Assembly (NCBI RefSeq): GCF_000372725.1
Contig: NW_005198751.1
Location: 529,690 to 593,689 of the forward strand
From: Emiliania huxleyi CCMP1516
Lineage: Eukaryota; Haptophyta; Isochrysidales; Noelaerhabdaceae
Reading direction: 5' to 3'
Length of the DNA stretch: 64,000 nucleotides
Numbering within the stretch: the first letter of the stretch is position 1; each line of letters starts with the position of its first letter. A model generated the notes under the pieces. It was not told the DNA's origin and ran no database searches. It saw only the letters and a list, made by a program, of their open reading frames with translations. A program made the position numbers and the translations under genes. Positions 19,801-30,420 of the stretch are shown here, one piece after another.

Positions 19801-21918
19801 CGAGCTTCTTCACCTCCCGCTTGGAGTCGTCGATGGTGGCGACGATGTCGTCCATCGTCTTTGCGTCGGCGATCGTGTCGCCGATGCCGATCGAGTAGGA
19901 GCGGTGCAGGATCCAGTAGTTGACGAGCCGCTGGTGCGCGCCGATGAAGGCGCGCACGCCCTGCGGCCCAAACTCGTTCGCGATGGTGTGGATCACGCCG
20001 CCCGCGCCGGTGCCGAGCGACTTTTTGTCGAGCATGCCGCAGAGCAGCTCCCCGCGGTCGATGACGACGCGCGTGTCGCCCGGCGAGAGCTCGTCGGTCT
20101 CGTCGTCGGGGTGGCCTACACGGCACGGAGGAGGGGCGGCTCGGGGCGCGGCGGTCCGGCGGGGGCCGCGTATACCCTCTCTTCAGCGTCGGGGCGGCCG
20201 TTGGCGAAGCGCGCCATCGAGAAGTCGGGCAGGATGAGGGACTGCGCCTGCTTGCCCGTCCAGAGCGGCTCGGGCTTGAGGATGGCGGGCACGGGAAGCT
20301 TGCCGGTGAAGGTGTCGAGGTGCATCACCAGGTTCATCATCATGTCCTTGCGGAGGAAGGTGTCGCGCTTGGTGAAGCCGCGCGAGCCGAGCAGGGTGTC
20401 CTGCACGATGCCCATCACGGGCTTGTTGGACTGGGGCGAGACGACGCAGCGCGCGACCGACATGATCTCGGACGCCTCCGCGCGCGTCTCCATGGACTGC
20501 ATCACGTGCAGGTTCATCTCGTCGCCGTCGAAGTCGGCGTTGTACGGCGTCGTCACGGAGAGGTTGAGGCGGAAGGTGGAGTAGGGCATGATCTTGACCC
20601 GGTGCGACATGATGGACATCTTGTGCAGCGACGGCTGCCGGTTGAACATGACGATGTCCCCGTCCTCGACCATCCGCTCCACCTGCAGTTGCACACCCGC
20701 CCGCTCGGCGTGAGGCGGCGCGATGGGGCGGCGGCAGCGCTCCCGTCCGTGCGCGCCTTGTAGCCGTACTGGAGGTGCTTCTGCACGCTCGGCATGCGCA
20801 GGTCGAGCCGCATCCCGTCGGAGCGGATGATGTACCGAGCCCCTGCGGCACGACGAGTGCGGCGCGATGAGGCGGGGGCGGCGCGGGTGAGGCGGCAGAG
20901 GGGGGGGGGGGGGGGGGCAGCTCTGCTCTGCTCGTGGCAAGAGCGAGCAAAGGAGCGCTCTCTCCCCGTCTCCCCTCCGCCCCCCTCTGGCGCGCGCGGG
21001 CGGCAGGTCTCGCGCGCGGGCGGCGGGTCTCGCGCCTGGCAGCTCGAGCGGCCCGTTGTCGACCAGCTCTTGCAGCCGGTCGATGTTGAAGGGCGTGACG
21101 ACCTCGGGGTACGTCAGGTTGCGGGCAATGGTGCGCGGGACGCCAACCTCGTCGATGGCGAGGTTCGGGTCGCCGGTGATGACCGTGCGCGCGGAGAAGT
21201 CGACGCGCTTCCCCATCAGGTTGCCGCGCACGCGCCCCTCCTTGCCCTTGAGCCGCTGCGAGATGGACTTGAGCGGGCGGCCCGAGCGGGTGGTTGCGGG
21301 CTGCACGCCGGGGAGCGTGTTTGTGACCAGGGTGGCGAGGTGGTACTGCAGGAGGGAGACGTGCTGCAGCACGATGTGGTTCGGCGCGCCGTTCCGCTCC
21401 TGCTCCTTTAGCGACCGGTTCGTCCGCACCTGCAGGCCCGCGCCGCGCCGCGTTCAGGGCGGGTGCGCTGCTGGTGCTGCCGGCGGCGGCGGGAGCGGCG
21501 GCGGGTGCGGCGCCGCAGAGCGCGGTCGCGGCGTGTGTGCGGGAGGAGGCGCGCGCGCGGGCGACGGGGTGTGCGGGCAGCGCACGATGTCCATCAGCTT
21601 GACGGTCAGGTCGTCCTCGCCCCGCCCGCCCGCCCCCTCCATCTGGATGGAGGGGCGCACTTGCGGCGGAGGGACGGGCAGCACCGTGATCACCATCCAG
21701 TCGGGGCGCGCGTTCTCGGGGTCGAAGCCGAGGCGGCGCGCGTCGACGTCAGAGATGCCCTTGAGGATCTTGTGCGCCCGCTCCGCCGTCAGCTCCAGCT
21801 TCTTCTCGTGGTCATCCGTCGCCTGCGGCGGTGATGGGCAGTTGCGTGATGTGAGGTGTGACGGAGCGGTGGTGAGCGAGGGAGGACAGCGGGCGGCCCC
21901 TCCCGGATCGAGCGGTGA

Positions 21919-21950
<32 letters not shown>

Positions 21951-22580
21951 CGGCGGCGGTACCTCCTTGAACTCTGCGCGGATCATCAGCCCGTCCTTCT
22001 TGAAGGTCGGCTGGGGCGTAGAGCAGGACCAGCAGACAGACTTGGACTTTGCAATGTCCATCACGGCGCGGAGCCGCCGCTCGGGCTTCTTGACGCGCGT
22101 GGCGCGCGAGATGCGGAGCGCGTCACCCGAGAGCTGGCCCGTCGCGGGGTCGGGCGGCTCGTCGCCGAGGATCACAGAGCAGGAGAAGCAGACGCAGCGG
22201 AGCGTCTGCGGCGCGGCGTCCGGTGCCGGTCACTCCTCGCGGCGCGGGGGCGGTGGGCGGCGGGAGGGGCGGCGCGCGGCCTTCATCGTGTTTTCGAGGA
22301 AGGAGACATGGTACATCGGCTTTGCGAGCTCGATGTGGCCAAAGTGGCCGGGGCACTCGTTGTGGTCCATGCCGCAGGTGGCGCAGTTGATGTAGCGGTC
22401 GATGGAGCCGAGGCGCGGGTCCATCAGCCCGCCCTGCACCGGCTTGCCGTTGTCGAACGTGCGGTCCGAGGTCACTCCGTCAGGCTGCATCACAGACATC
22501 GCCTTGATTTCGTCTGGGCCGAGGATGCCAAACTGCACGCGCTTCACCTTCTTGATGTCGGCCTCGCTGTGCATGAACAT
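16019..22580 (-). CDS. RPB1: RNA polymerase II largest subunit RPB1
   Basis: Catalytic core subunit of nuclear RNA polymerase II. The start at 22580 ([20 protein letters not shown]) is followed by GGLMDPRLG and the zinc-binding [17 protein letters not shown] clamp motif. Later exons give [34 protein letters not shown], then [12 protein letters not shown] (about 20545-20510), whose three Asp bind the catalytic Mg2+; [46 protein letters not shown] (bridge helix); [18 protein letters not shown] (trigger loop region); and ISFDGSY-like [12 protein letters not shown]. Before the tail come [12 protein letters not shown] repeats. The C-terminal domain has about 27 heptads, mostly TSPAYSP, ending GD. 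At least a dozen introns, several GC-AG. Paralogous subunits RPA1 and RPC1 are excluded by the heptad tail. Confidence 0.96.
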
Positions 22581-23007
22581 GGCGCCCGCTGCACCACGGG
22601 GGGGGGCGCGCGGCCCGACCCTCTGCCCACGCGCGGCGCCGCGAGTTGCCAGCGGCCGAGCAACAGGTCCGAGCCCAACAAGCGGCGCCGCTGTGAAGAG
22701 CTGTTTGGGGCTGTCGAGAGGCGTTTCGACACCGAGATAGTATCGTTCAAAGGAACACTCTTCAAACTCGTGACGCTGTTCACGCTTGCTAAGTTAGGTA
22801 AGGTCAACGTCGGCGGCGGGGCCACGCTCTTGAGTCTTGTGCTATACCTACAGCTACACGGAACACGCCTGTCGCCTGGAACAGGTCTGGCGTCTGCGGC
22901 GGGCTTCTGTTCGCCCCTGCCACCCCGCTCCACCCGGACTACACTGTATATGGCCCTAAATGGCAAAAAACTCAGTACGGTCCGGCAGCGGGGCAGCCGC
23001 ACTGCCG
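22581..23007. other. Intergenic region between WDR82 and RPB1
   Basis: About 430 bp; RPB1 promoter and 5' leader plus WDR82 3' UTR. No motif recognised. Confidence 0.4.
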
Positions 23008-24045
23008 CTAAGCAGGCAGCCACAGGCAGACCTCCTCGCCGGCGCTCGCCACGAGCTGCCGCGTCGGGTTGCACTTGACGGAGGTGACGGGGCCGCGGTG
23101 GCCCGCCTGCGCCGCAACCAGCGAGGCGTCGTGCGTGCGCCAGCGCCAGATCTTGCCGTCCTCCGACCCGCTCATCACCTGCGCGCCGTCCGCGCTGAAG
23201 CACGCCTCGAGCGGCAGCCCCATCTTGTTGGCGTGCCCGCGAAAGGTCTGGAGCTCGGTGCCCTTGAAGGCGTCGATGCTGACGGCGGCGCCCTGCGCGG
23301 TGCCGACCAGCATCAGCTTGCCGTCAAAGTTGAAGCAGATGGACGCAAAGTCGCGAGGCTCGCCCGGCACCGAAAAGGTTGCAAACGGCCCCTTAGAGGC
23401 AAACCGCAGGTCGAAGAGCTTGACCTGGTTGCCGCCCACGCCCGCGGCGAGCACAAGCCCCTCGGGGTCAAAGGAGACCGCTGGCCGGCGCCCGCTGCCG
23501 GGGAAGCGGAGGACGCCCAGGCAGCCGGGCACGCGCAGGTCCCATGTCCGCATCGTCTCGTCCGCCGCCGCCGAAGCAAAGACGTCGTCCTTTGGAGAGA
23601 CGCTCAGCGAGAGCACCGGCGCCGTGTGGCCGGTGAAGAAGCGCAGGTAGGTGTTGTCGTGCAGCGAGTGGTACCGAATCGCGTGCGCGCCCTCGCCGCC
23701 TCCCGTCGCGCCGCCGGCCGCACCCGCCGCGCCGCCGGCCGCACCCGCCTCGCCGGCGCGCGAGGCACAGATGACGGAGAGCGGGTCGTGCGTGAAGCGG
23801 GCGATGCCCACGCCGTATCGGGGGCTCTGCACCGCGCGCTGCAGCTGGCCGCTCTGGCACGAGTAAACGCAGAGCCGGTCGTCCTCGCCCGTGCTCAGCA
23901 TGAGCTCTCCAGACCCGTTGAAGTCCAGCGACATGACCCGCCCCTTGTGCTCGCTGAGGATGGCGCCCGCCGCCATCGCCTCCATATACATGCGCAATGT
24001 CTTGCCCAGGGTTCCAGCTCCTAGCCGGATTGGGGTCTGTGACAC
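23008..24045 (-). CDS. WDR82/Swd2-type WD40 protein
   Basis: 345 residues, single exon. Seven-bladed WD40 propeller with the WDR82 hallmarks: DRLCVYSCQSG (about residue 56), IRYHSLHDNTYLRFFTGH (about 122), DETMRTWDLR (about 165), SFDPEGLVLAAGV (about 192), FASKGPFATF (about 215), a SIDAFKGTELQTFRGHAN stretch (about 255) and SEDGKIWRW (about 295), ending in EEVCLWLPA as in WDR82. In animals and yeast this protein docks on Ser5-phosphorylated RPB1 tail and recruits SET1/COMPASS H3K4 methyltransferase and the PNUTS/CPF termination phosphatase. A Gly/Ala-rich insert (GAAGGAAGAAGGATGGG, about residues 100-118) replaces a loop. The first 15 residues do not match the family. Confidence 0.9.
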   Translation of the reverse strand: MSQTPIRLGAGTLGKTLRMYMEAMAAGAILSEHKGRVMSLDFNGSGELMLSTGEDDRLCVYSCQSGQLQRAVQSPRYGVGIARFTHDPLSVICASRAGEAGAAGGAAGAAGGATGGGEGAHAIRYHSLHDNTYLRFFTGHTAPVLSLSVSPKDDVFASAAADETMRTWDLRVPGCLGVLRFPGSGRRPAVSFDPEGLVLAAGVGGNQVKLFDLRFASKGPFATFSVPGEPRDFASICFNFDGKLMLVGTAQGAAVSIDAFKGTELQTFRGHANKMGLPLEACFSADGAQVMSGSEDGKIWRWRTHDASLVAAQAGHRGPVTSVKCNPTRQLVASAGEEVCLWLPA

Positions 24046-24060
24046 TGACTCGCGCCAAAA

Positions 24061-24250
24061 CGCGCCCTACCTACCTACCTACCTATCCCCAGGCCGCGCA
24101 GCGAAGCGAAAAAAGATGAAAAGAGGGGGTACCTACCTATTGCAGGGCCCTTTTGGGCGAAACAAGACCAACCTACCTACCTACCTACCTATCTGTCTGT
24201 CTGGGAGGGGCCAGCCAGTGTGGACAGACCCCCTATCCGGCTAGGAGCCC
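24061..24250. repeat. CTAC-repeat element, inverted relative of 56125-56360
   Basis: Shares, in opposite orientation, the block GGGCCC(T/C)(T/C)...GCAATAGGTAGGTA and GGGGGTCTGT with the 56-kb copy; both have runs of CTAC/GTAG at several internal points. Non-coding; mobile nature is inferred. Confidence 0.55.
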
Positions 24251-24274
24251 GGGCCCAGTGGGTTGTTTGCGGCA

Positions 24275-24311
24275 AAAGAATTTTACAACAAAACTCCCTC
24301 GCACGACACTA
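24275..24311 (-). promoter_or_regulatory. Putative upstream motif, WDR82 copy 1
   Basis: Minus-strand AGTGTCGTGCGAGGGAG followed by TAAAATTCTTTT, 230-266 bases before the WDR82 start. Confidence 0.4.
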
Positions 24312-24352
24312 GTAGATCACTAGCGACTAGGCACGGGACTGGCGCGCACGCA

Positions 24353-24393
24353 AAAGAATTTTACAAGGGCTAAAGTTGCTCGCACGACACTGG
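24353..24393 (-). promoter_or_regulatory. Putative upstream motif, WDR82 copy 2
   Basis: Minus-strand CCAGTGTCGTGCGAGC followed after a short spacer by TAAAATTCTTTT. Tandem with the copy at 24275-24311. Confidence 0.35.
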
Positions 24394-25937
24394 ACATCGT
24401 CCTCCCATCCCTCCCTTGGGTTGTCCGTTTTCTTTCTTTCTTTCTGGGCACTGGACAGAGAGAGAACGATGAGAGTGGGACGACCGCGAGGTGGCATGAA
24501 GGTTGCAGCGAGAATCGGCGAGAGACTGCGAAGAGAGATAGGAAGAGGCGGACGCCCAAGGGTGGGCGACGGCTAGCGCATCACACCCCTCTCCTTAAAA
24601 TCCCTGTGAGCTGTGTGGTGGCGGCGTGCCGTCCTCCCATCCGCATCCCTCCTTGGCGTGTCAGTTTTCTTTCTTTGGGCACTGGACTGGCGCGCGCACA
24701 CACACACTGGCACTAACACAGGTACACCACGGGAGCCGCCTTAAGCGACTCCAGGACTCCTGCGAGGACGGCGCGAGGCACTTAGCTCCGTGCACTCGAC
24801 CGCCCTCGCCGCAGGCAAGCTCATTCACAATCTGCTCTCTGCGATGGCCGTGTGCAAAAGAATTCCGACGCTCCGAGAAAGCCGAGGACCTGTTTTTATA
24901 AAAGGCATGCCTGAAAAATACACCCACATCAAACGCCCCTCTCTCAGACAAACTGAGCTCCTACACGGCTCTGCGACGCTTGTCCCTCTCTCAGACAGAC
25001 AGGCTGATCTACTAGTACTACTAGATCTAAAGCCTCGAAAAAGTAAAATCGGGAAGGCTCATGCAGATGACTTCTATTTATTCATTTATCGTATTCTTCT
25101 CAGGGGGGAGGAGACGGAGGGGCGCGCGACACGCAGGAGGGGCGAAATTGCGAACGACCCGAGCAGAGAGGGCGACGGCGGGGCACGAGGCAGGGAGCAA
25201 CGGAGACGATACCGATGACGCGAACCGAGGCCCGGACGGACGGGCAGGGACGGGGAGAGTCGGGGAGGACGACAGCGACGTCGAGGTTGACGCAACCGTA
25301 TCGTCTGTCGAGAGCGCCACCCATGGCGGACAGCCATGGGAGGTCACCGAATGGAGGGCGAAGGCGCGATACAAAAAGTCAGGGCAAGGCGGATGGAGAA
25401 AGAAGTGCCGAGAAGGCCATGGTGGAGGGGAGGGACGGGAGGACGAAACGAGGGCGAGAGCACTAGCCGTCTTCCACATGGTCCCTCGGGTCCCTGCTGC
25501 TCCTAATCTCTTCGTACATCCTCCTGCTGATCTCCGCAAAGTCCTGCTCCCTCCCTCGTCTCGCCCTGCGCGTCTGCTCCGCCTCACCGTCTTCTGCCCT
25601 GCGTCGTCTGGCGACCCCCTCCTGGTGTCATTTCGAGACATTCGCAAAGCGGAACGCAAGCTACACATGCGAAGAGGCTTCGTGAAGGATGGATATTGAA
25701 AAAACATTCGAACAAAGAAGAGGCGACGGCAAGAGCCGACAGAGTGAAGTGCCGAGATCGCCGCCGGGGACACGCCGCGCGAGCGCGATCGAGCGTGCCC
25801 GGGGTCGAGACAGTCGATCCGAGCGGATGCGCACATGCACACTATCTCTTGTTTGAACTGTGACGGTACAAGCTGGCGCACGCCGATACATACAATATGT
25901 ACACCCGGGGATTAAGCGTCCGTGCCGCCCGGCAAAT

Positions 25938-28089
25938 CTAAAGTATTGCCCTCGCCGCGGGCGGTTCGCTCCCGCCCGCCGGCTCGCTGTCCTCGGGGGG
26001 CGATCCCGACGGCGACCCAGCCACGCGGCGCACCGCCAAATGAACCGCGGAGGCCGCCACGAGCGCCAGCGCCGCGAGCCTCAGAGCGACCGTGGCGTCG
26101 GTGGCAGCCGGGTCGCGGAGGGCGAGGGTGTTTGCCGTGACGGTGGCGACGCAGATGAGGAGCGGCGGCACGCAGTAGGCGGCAGCGGCGAGCGTGCCGC
26201 CCGGCACGCGAAAGAGACGCGCGGCGTGCGGGCGCTGCACGCGGAGGGCAAGGAAGGCGGCGAGGAAGAAGAGGTGCGACGCACCTGCCGGGAGGGTGCG
26301 GGAAGGGTGGGTCGAAGGAGCGGGGAGGGCGGTGAGCGCACGAGGGGGTGGGACGCACAGTACAGAGTCATCTCAACCTCGACCAGCGACGAGTACGGAA
26401 GCTGCGCGAGCCCAAAGGCGCACGCCGCGTTGAGCAGGACCGCCCAGCGCGGCGCCCCCCCACACGGGGGCTCCGCCCTCACCCACCGCACCAGGCTGGC
26501 ACAGAGCCGCGAGACTGCGCCCGTCGCGGCGCGAGACTCGGTGTGTGCCGGCGAGGCGGAGGGGTAGTCGGCGGGCGGCGACGCGTGCGGCAAGGCGGCG
26601 CCGCAAGCGCGCGCGTCGACCACCGCCGCGACGGCGAGCGACGTTCTCTCCGCGGCGAGGATCTGCGGGAGGGGGCAGGGGGCGCGAGGCTGCAGAGGAG
26701 GCGCAGCGGGGCAAGGAGCTGCAGGAGGAGCTGCAAGCCCGAGAGAGGGGGTGTGCCGTGGGGAGTGGTTTGGGCGAAGTCTGTGGCGGGCGGTGTGGTC
26801 GCGGAGACGTGTGTGGCGAGGCCGTGTGGCCACACGCCTGCGAGTGGTAGAGTCCGAGCAGCGAGACGATGGCGCCTGATGAGGTCCACCACGGCACGCG
26901 TCAACCACCGCCACCGAACGGCCGAGCCGGACCAGCGAGGCGACGGAGCCGGCGGAGAAGAAGGCGCGCAGGGGCCTGCCGCCGAGCGAGTCTGCGAGCT
27001 CGCCGAAGTAGCCGGCGGTGAAGTGCTGGCGGACGGGGTCGACCGAGAGGGCGACCGCGAACGGGACCACCTGTTCACACCGCCAGCCGTGAAGAGACCG
27101 CGCGTCGGGAGAGGCCGCCCTCTGCAGGCGGAGGGCGCGTTGAGCAGCGTGACGAGGGGGAGGAGCAGCGCGACGGCGAGGGGGTAGGTGAGCTGCGGCG
27201 TGCGCACCTCGCCCGCCATCGAGCCGAGGGAGGAGAAGCCCGAGTAGAGCCACACCGCCCACGAGAGGAGTAGCTCCTGTTCACAGCCGCCGAGCCGTGA
27301 AGAGCCGCCGTTCCCCACCCTTGCTTGCACCCGCTCCCAGCGCGGCGAGCGGCGCCCAGGAGACGTCTCCTTCGGATGCGGCGACGGCGGAGAGGTCGAG
27401 ACGGGGCAGGCCGGCGGCGGTGAAGGCGAGGCAGGGCGTGAGAGCGAGCGCAAAGCAAAACGTCTGTGAGGCGGTCACCGCTGCGAGCCCACAAAGATTG
27501 AGCAGGCAGACGCCGCCCACAAAGCAGTACGCGATGGCCTGGCGGCGGCAGGGGGAGGGGCGAGGGCGGCAGGGGTCGGGCTGCGTCGAGAGGCGGCGCC
27601 TCGGCAACAAAACCGCAGCCGCCACGCGGCGTGCTTGGCGCTAGGCGGGGCGGCGTCGCGCGCCTGAGACTGGCTCGGGTCGAGTCGCAAGGCGTGCGAG
27701 CCGTAGCTCGCCGCCAGCTGTGGGTAGACGGCCGCGTCGAGCAGATTGCACAGCCAGACCCACAGCGCGTTGTGGTGTCCCACGGACCCGAGCGCCTCGT
27801 ACACCCACGCGACCTGGCCACCGTCGGCGGGCAAAAAGGTGGCCAGCTCGGCCGTCATCAGCGCATTCGGCAGCGCAAAAGTGAGCGCGACCGTGAGGAC
27901 GAAGCCGAAGATCACGAGCGGCGGTCCAGCCGAGAGGAGGTCCTCGGATCCGTATATGCCGCCCGACACCCAGAAGAATCCAATCACGACGAGGCTGCAC
28001 GCGCCGACCCGGCGCTCGGATTCTGCCGTGGAGGATGCCGTGTGGAGGAGCGGCGCATTGCGGCCGGGCGAAGCGGCCGATGGGCACAT
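25938..28089 (-). CDS. Amino acid/polyamine transporter (APC superfamily)
   Basis: Multi-pass membrane permease. Start at 28089 (MCPSAASPGRNAPLL). First exon: VVIGFFWVSGGIYGSEDLL (TM1 with the unwound glycine motif of APC transporters), LVIFGFVLTVALTFALPNAL, and FLPADGGQVAWVYEALG, the conserved TM3 region of LAT/polyamine transporters. Further exons encode AIAYCFVGGVCLLNLCGLAA (about 27540), WAVWLYSGFSSLGSMAGEV (TM6 region, about 27265), PFAVALSVDP (about 27070), a variable part, ASHLFFLAAFLALRVQRP (about 26280) and the last helices AAYCVPPLLICVATVTANTL and ALVAASAVHLAVRR. Stop at 25938. At least five introns, mostly GC donors; two end in GTGAACAG, and the one at about 26290-26360 has a GTGCGTC(C/G)CACC repeat at both borders. 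Closest familiar proteins are plant PUT polyamine/LAT transporters; substrate unknown. Confidence 0.8.
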
Positions 28090-29061
28090 CGCATGTGTAT
28101 CTGTGTCCGGGGTGGTGGATCCAGCTCCAAATGGAGCGTGTGCCAGCCTTCGGCGGCACACTGCACACAGCCAAGCCAATCCAACCAAGAAATCACCGTC
28201 CCTGCCAAAATATCTCGAGACCTCGAGAGAAGGCCGCCCGAGGTAAGTGGAGAATTGGCTTTCTTTTGGCGGGCAAGGCCAAAAAACCCTGCCAGCAGAG
28301 TCCTCCTATATGCGCGGGAATGTACGTGAGAGCTACATACACTGAAAAAGAATTCTTGCTGAGAGCACACTGAGAAAAACACTGTGCGCGCAAAAGTTTA
28401 AGGTTATATAATAGCCTACGACCCTCCCACAAGTGCTATTAGTACCGACCCAAAAAGAGGGCAGGATCCCCGATTCGTCGCTAACACCCACTGACTGGAG
28501 TGACGGGCTCCGTCAGCCATTGAAGACGCCGTGTCGTGCGAGTTGGAGTGGCCTCACAGAGTCGCGCCGCCGCTCGGCGCTCTTCTGCTGGTTTGGCGAT
28601 CCAGCGCTGCTCGTCCAGACAGAGGCTGCCTCCACTCCTGAGCTGCTCAGGCCTGGTCAAGGCCATCCACTGGCATGCTCTGGGAGCGCGGATGCACACC
28701 AGATCGCGCTGCTGGACCCACGGTGGCTGCCTTCGGCCACCGGCAGCGCCGGTGCGACGACATGCTGGCGGCGGTCTCTCAGGACTCAGCAAACTACTGT
28801 CAGGCGAGTGCACGACGAGATATGATCATGGGCGCTCGCATGTGTGCTCAGGGCACCTCAGGGCTGCTGCGTGACGCGTGGCTCGGCTCCGGAGGGGCTT
28901 GTGAATTTTCTGTCCAAAAAAGAATTGCTGCGGTCCTCCGCACGTCCCTGTCACGGCCCAACTCAGAACTTGTGTGCCGCCTTTTAGTGTCTCCGCCAGG
29001 GGGCCGCTGCCCCGCACGCGCCACGGAGGCTGGCCCTGTGCGGCGCACCAAACTTAGGAAA
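28090..29061. other. Divergent intergenic region
   Basis: Lies between the transporter and the glycosyltransferase-like gene; about 970 bp. No gene supported; the frame of the downstream gene stays open to 28675 upstream, so an upstream start or exon is possible. Confidence 0.4.
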
Positions 29062-30420
29062 ATGAGCGAGCCTCGCGCAGCCGCCGCGAGCGCAACGCCG
29101 GCCCTGTGCGGCGCTACGGCGCCGGACGCCGCCATCCTCGTCGGCGGCCTCGAGCGGCACTTCCTGATCGAGGAGAAGCTCTGGCGCAGTTTCCGGCAGA
29201 ATGTGCTGCAGCAGTACGCGCCGTCGGCCGAGGTGATCCTCTACCTCAAGGTGCTCAACCTGAGCAGCTCTGGGCACGTCGGCCGCCACTCGCAGAAGCA
29301 TCGCCCCAAGAGGACGCTCGCGGGGGAGCAGTTTGAGGCGTGGCTGCAAGGTGCCCGTGAGGGGTACTGCGAGTTGACGGACGAGGAGTCTGGCAACTGT
29401 GAAACGGACGACAGGGGCTCGATGCGGCTCAGCGCAGAGGCGGCCACCTTTCGCCAGAGCGCCCAAGAGTGCGCCGAACGGTGCCTCGGCTGTGCGCGGT
29501 GCCGCTTCATCTCATTCTCGGCGCGGCATCGCGACTGCTCCTGGTTCCACGCCTGCGATGTGCGTGGCTTGCACACGCCGGCCGGGGCCAGCCACCATAC
29601 ACTGCAGGTCGATGCATCGAGCGGGGCGCAGCAAGGGTCTGAGCAAGACCAGCTCGTCCAGCGACTGCGTGAGCAGGCTCTGCGGCAGCTCGCCCCCGCC
29701 GCCGTTCGGATCGACCTCGATTCGGACACCGTCCCTCGGCTGTCCCGCGAAGTGGCACAAACGTGCCGACAGCAGCGCAGCCTTCGGCTCTCAGACAGCG
29801 CTCTCGGCTACTTCCACACCCTCAAGGCCCTATGGCAGCTCATGGCGGGGAGAGAGGCGGAGAGAGGCCGCACGTTCGAGCAGCTGATGTTCGTGCGGCC
29901 CGATCTCGTCCACTGGCTGCCGATGGGGCCACACTGCCTATTCAGACGCTCAGTGGTCCACCACTCGATGGGCGCCACCTGCGCGAAGGAGGTGGGGCGG
30001 GTGCCTCCCCACTCGGTCGATGGCGTCTCTTCCAATAGGGTGGGCATGTGCGCCCTCTATGCGGGGTTTGCGCGTCTGCGCACCGACCGCGCGCGGGCCT
30101 GGCAGTCGGCGATTGAAGCGCAGATTCGCTGCAATAGGCTCGACTTTTGGTTCCTCGCCCCTCGGCCGTACTTTGTCGTGCTCGCGGGAATCCTCGACGC
30201 TGCCCTCGCCTGCAAGTACCGCGCGCCGGCTCAAACGTCGCAAACTCCGTGCGCCGCCGGCAGCAAGCACGAGGACCTCCGCGCGTGGAAGGAGCATCAC
30301 GCGGAGGCACTTCCCCTCTACCCTGCGGCTCTGCCTCTCCGTGCTCAAACCGGCAACACCCATAGAGCGCCCTCAGGTGGTGCTGCACACTCTTCACCAC
30401 TCGCTGAGTGGCGGGCATGA
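29062..30420 (+). CDS. Glycosyltransferase-like protein with a Cys-rich insert
   Basis: About 452 residues from the ATG at 29062 (MSEPRAAAAS). After HFLIEEKLWRSFRQNVL and EVILYLKVLN comes a Cys-rich block at about residues 100-175 (YCELTDEESGNCE, CAERCLGCARCRFISFS, CSWFHAC); this resembles PAN/apple-like Cys modules common in algal extracellular proteins. The C-terminal part has YFHTLKALWQLMAGREAERG, FEQLMFVRPDLVHW and LDFWFLAPRPYF, a pattern of eukaryotic glycosyltransferase-like proteins in which FxRPDL follows the catalytic DxD region. No signal peptide or TM is visible from this start, so a 5' exon may be missing. Enzymatic activity is inferred from pattern only. No frame break. Confidence 0.55.
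   Translation: MSEPRAAAASATPALCGATAPDAAILVGGLERHFLIEEKLWRSFRQNVLQQYAPSAEVILYLKVLNLSSSGHVGRHSQKHRPKRTLAGEQFEAWLQGAREGYCELTDEESGNCETDDRGSMRLSAEAATFRQSAQECAERCLGCARCRFISFSARHRDCSWFHACDVRGLHTPAGASHHTLQVDASSGAQQGSEQDQLVQRLREQALRQLAPAAVRIDLDSDTVPRLSREVAQTCRQQRSLRLSDSALGYFHTLKALWQLMAGREAERGRTFEQLMFVRPDLVHWLPMGPHCLFRRSVVHHSMGATCAKEVGRVPPHSVDGVSSNRVGMCALYAGFARLRTDRARAWQSAIEAQIRCNRLDFWFLAPRPYFVVLAGILDAALACKYRAPAQTSQTPCAAGSKHEDLRAWKEHHAEALPLYPAALPLRAQTGNTHRAPSGGAAHSSPLAEWRA

Larger units (their letters stand above)
24046..25937. other. Repeat-bearing intergenic region
   Basis: No convincing gene over about 1.9 kb. It holds CTAC-repeat blocks (24061-24250) related to 56125-56360, two copies of the promoter-like motif (24275-24311, 24353-24393), and CTCCCATCCCTCC repeats (24400-24460, 24630-24660) inverted relative to 5575-5745. 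Open frames at 25060-25880 lack recognisable domains. Confidence 0.5.

Noticed and set aside
18716-20584. Plus-strand open frame of 622 codons
   Set aside because: Antisense shadow of RPB1 in G+C-rich DNA; the minus strand has clear catalytic motifs, and this frame shows no known domain.
25060-25881. Overlapping open frames on both strands suggesting a gene
   Set aside because: No domain, no signal peptide, inconsistent composition and no splice-consistent extension.
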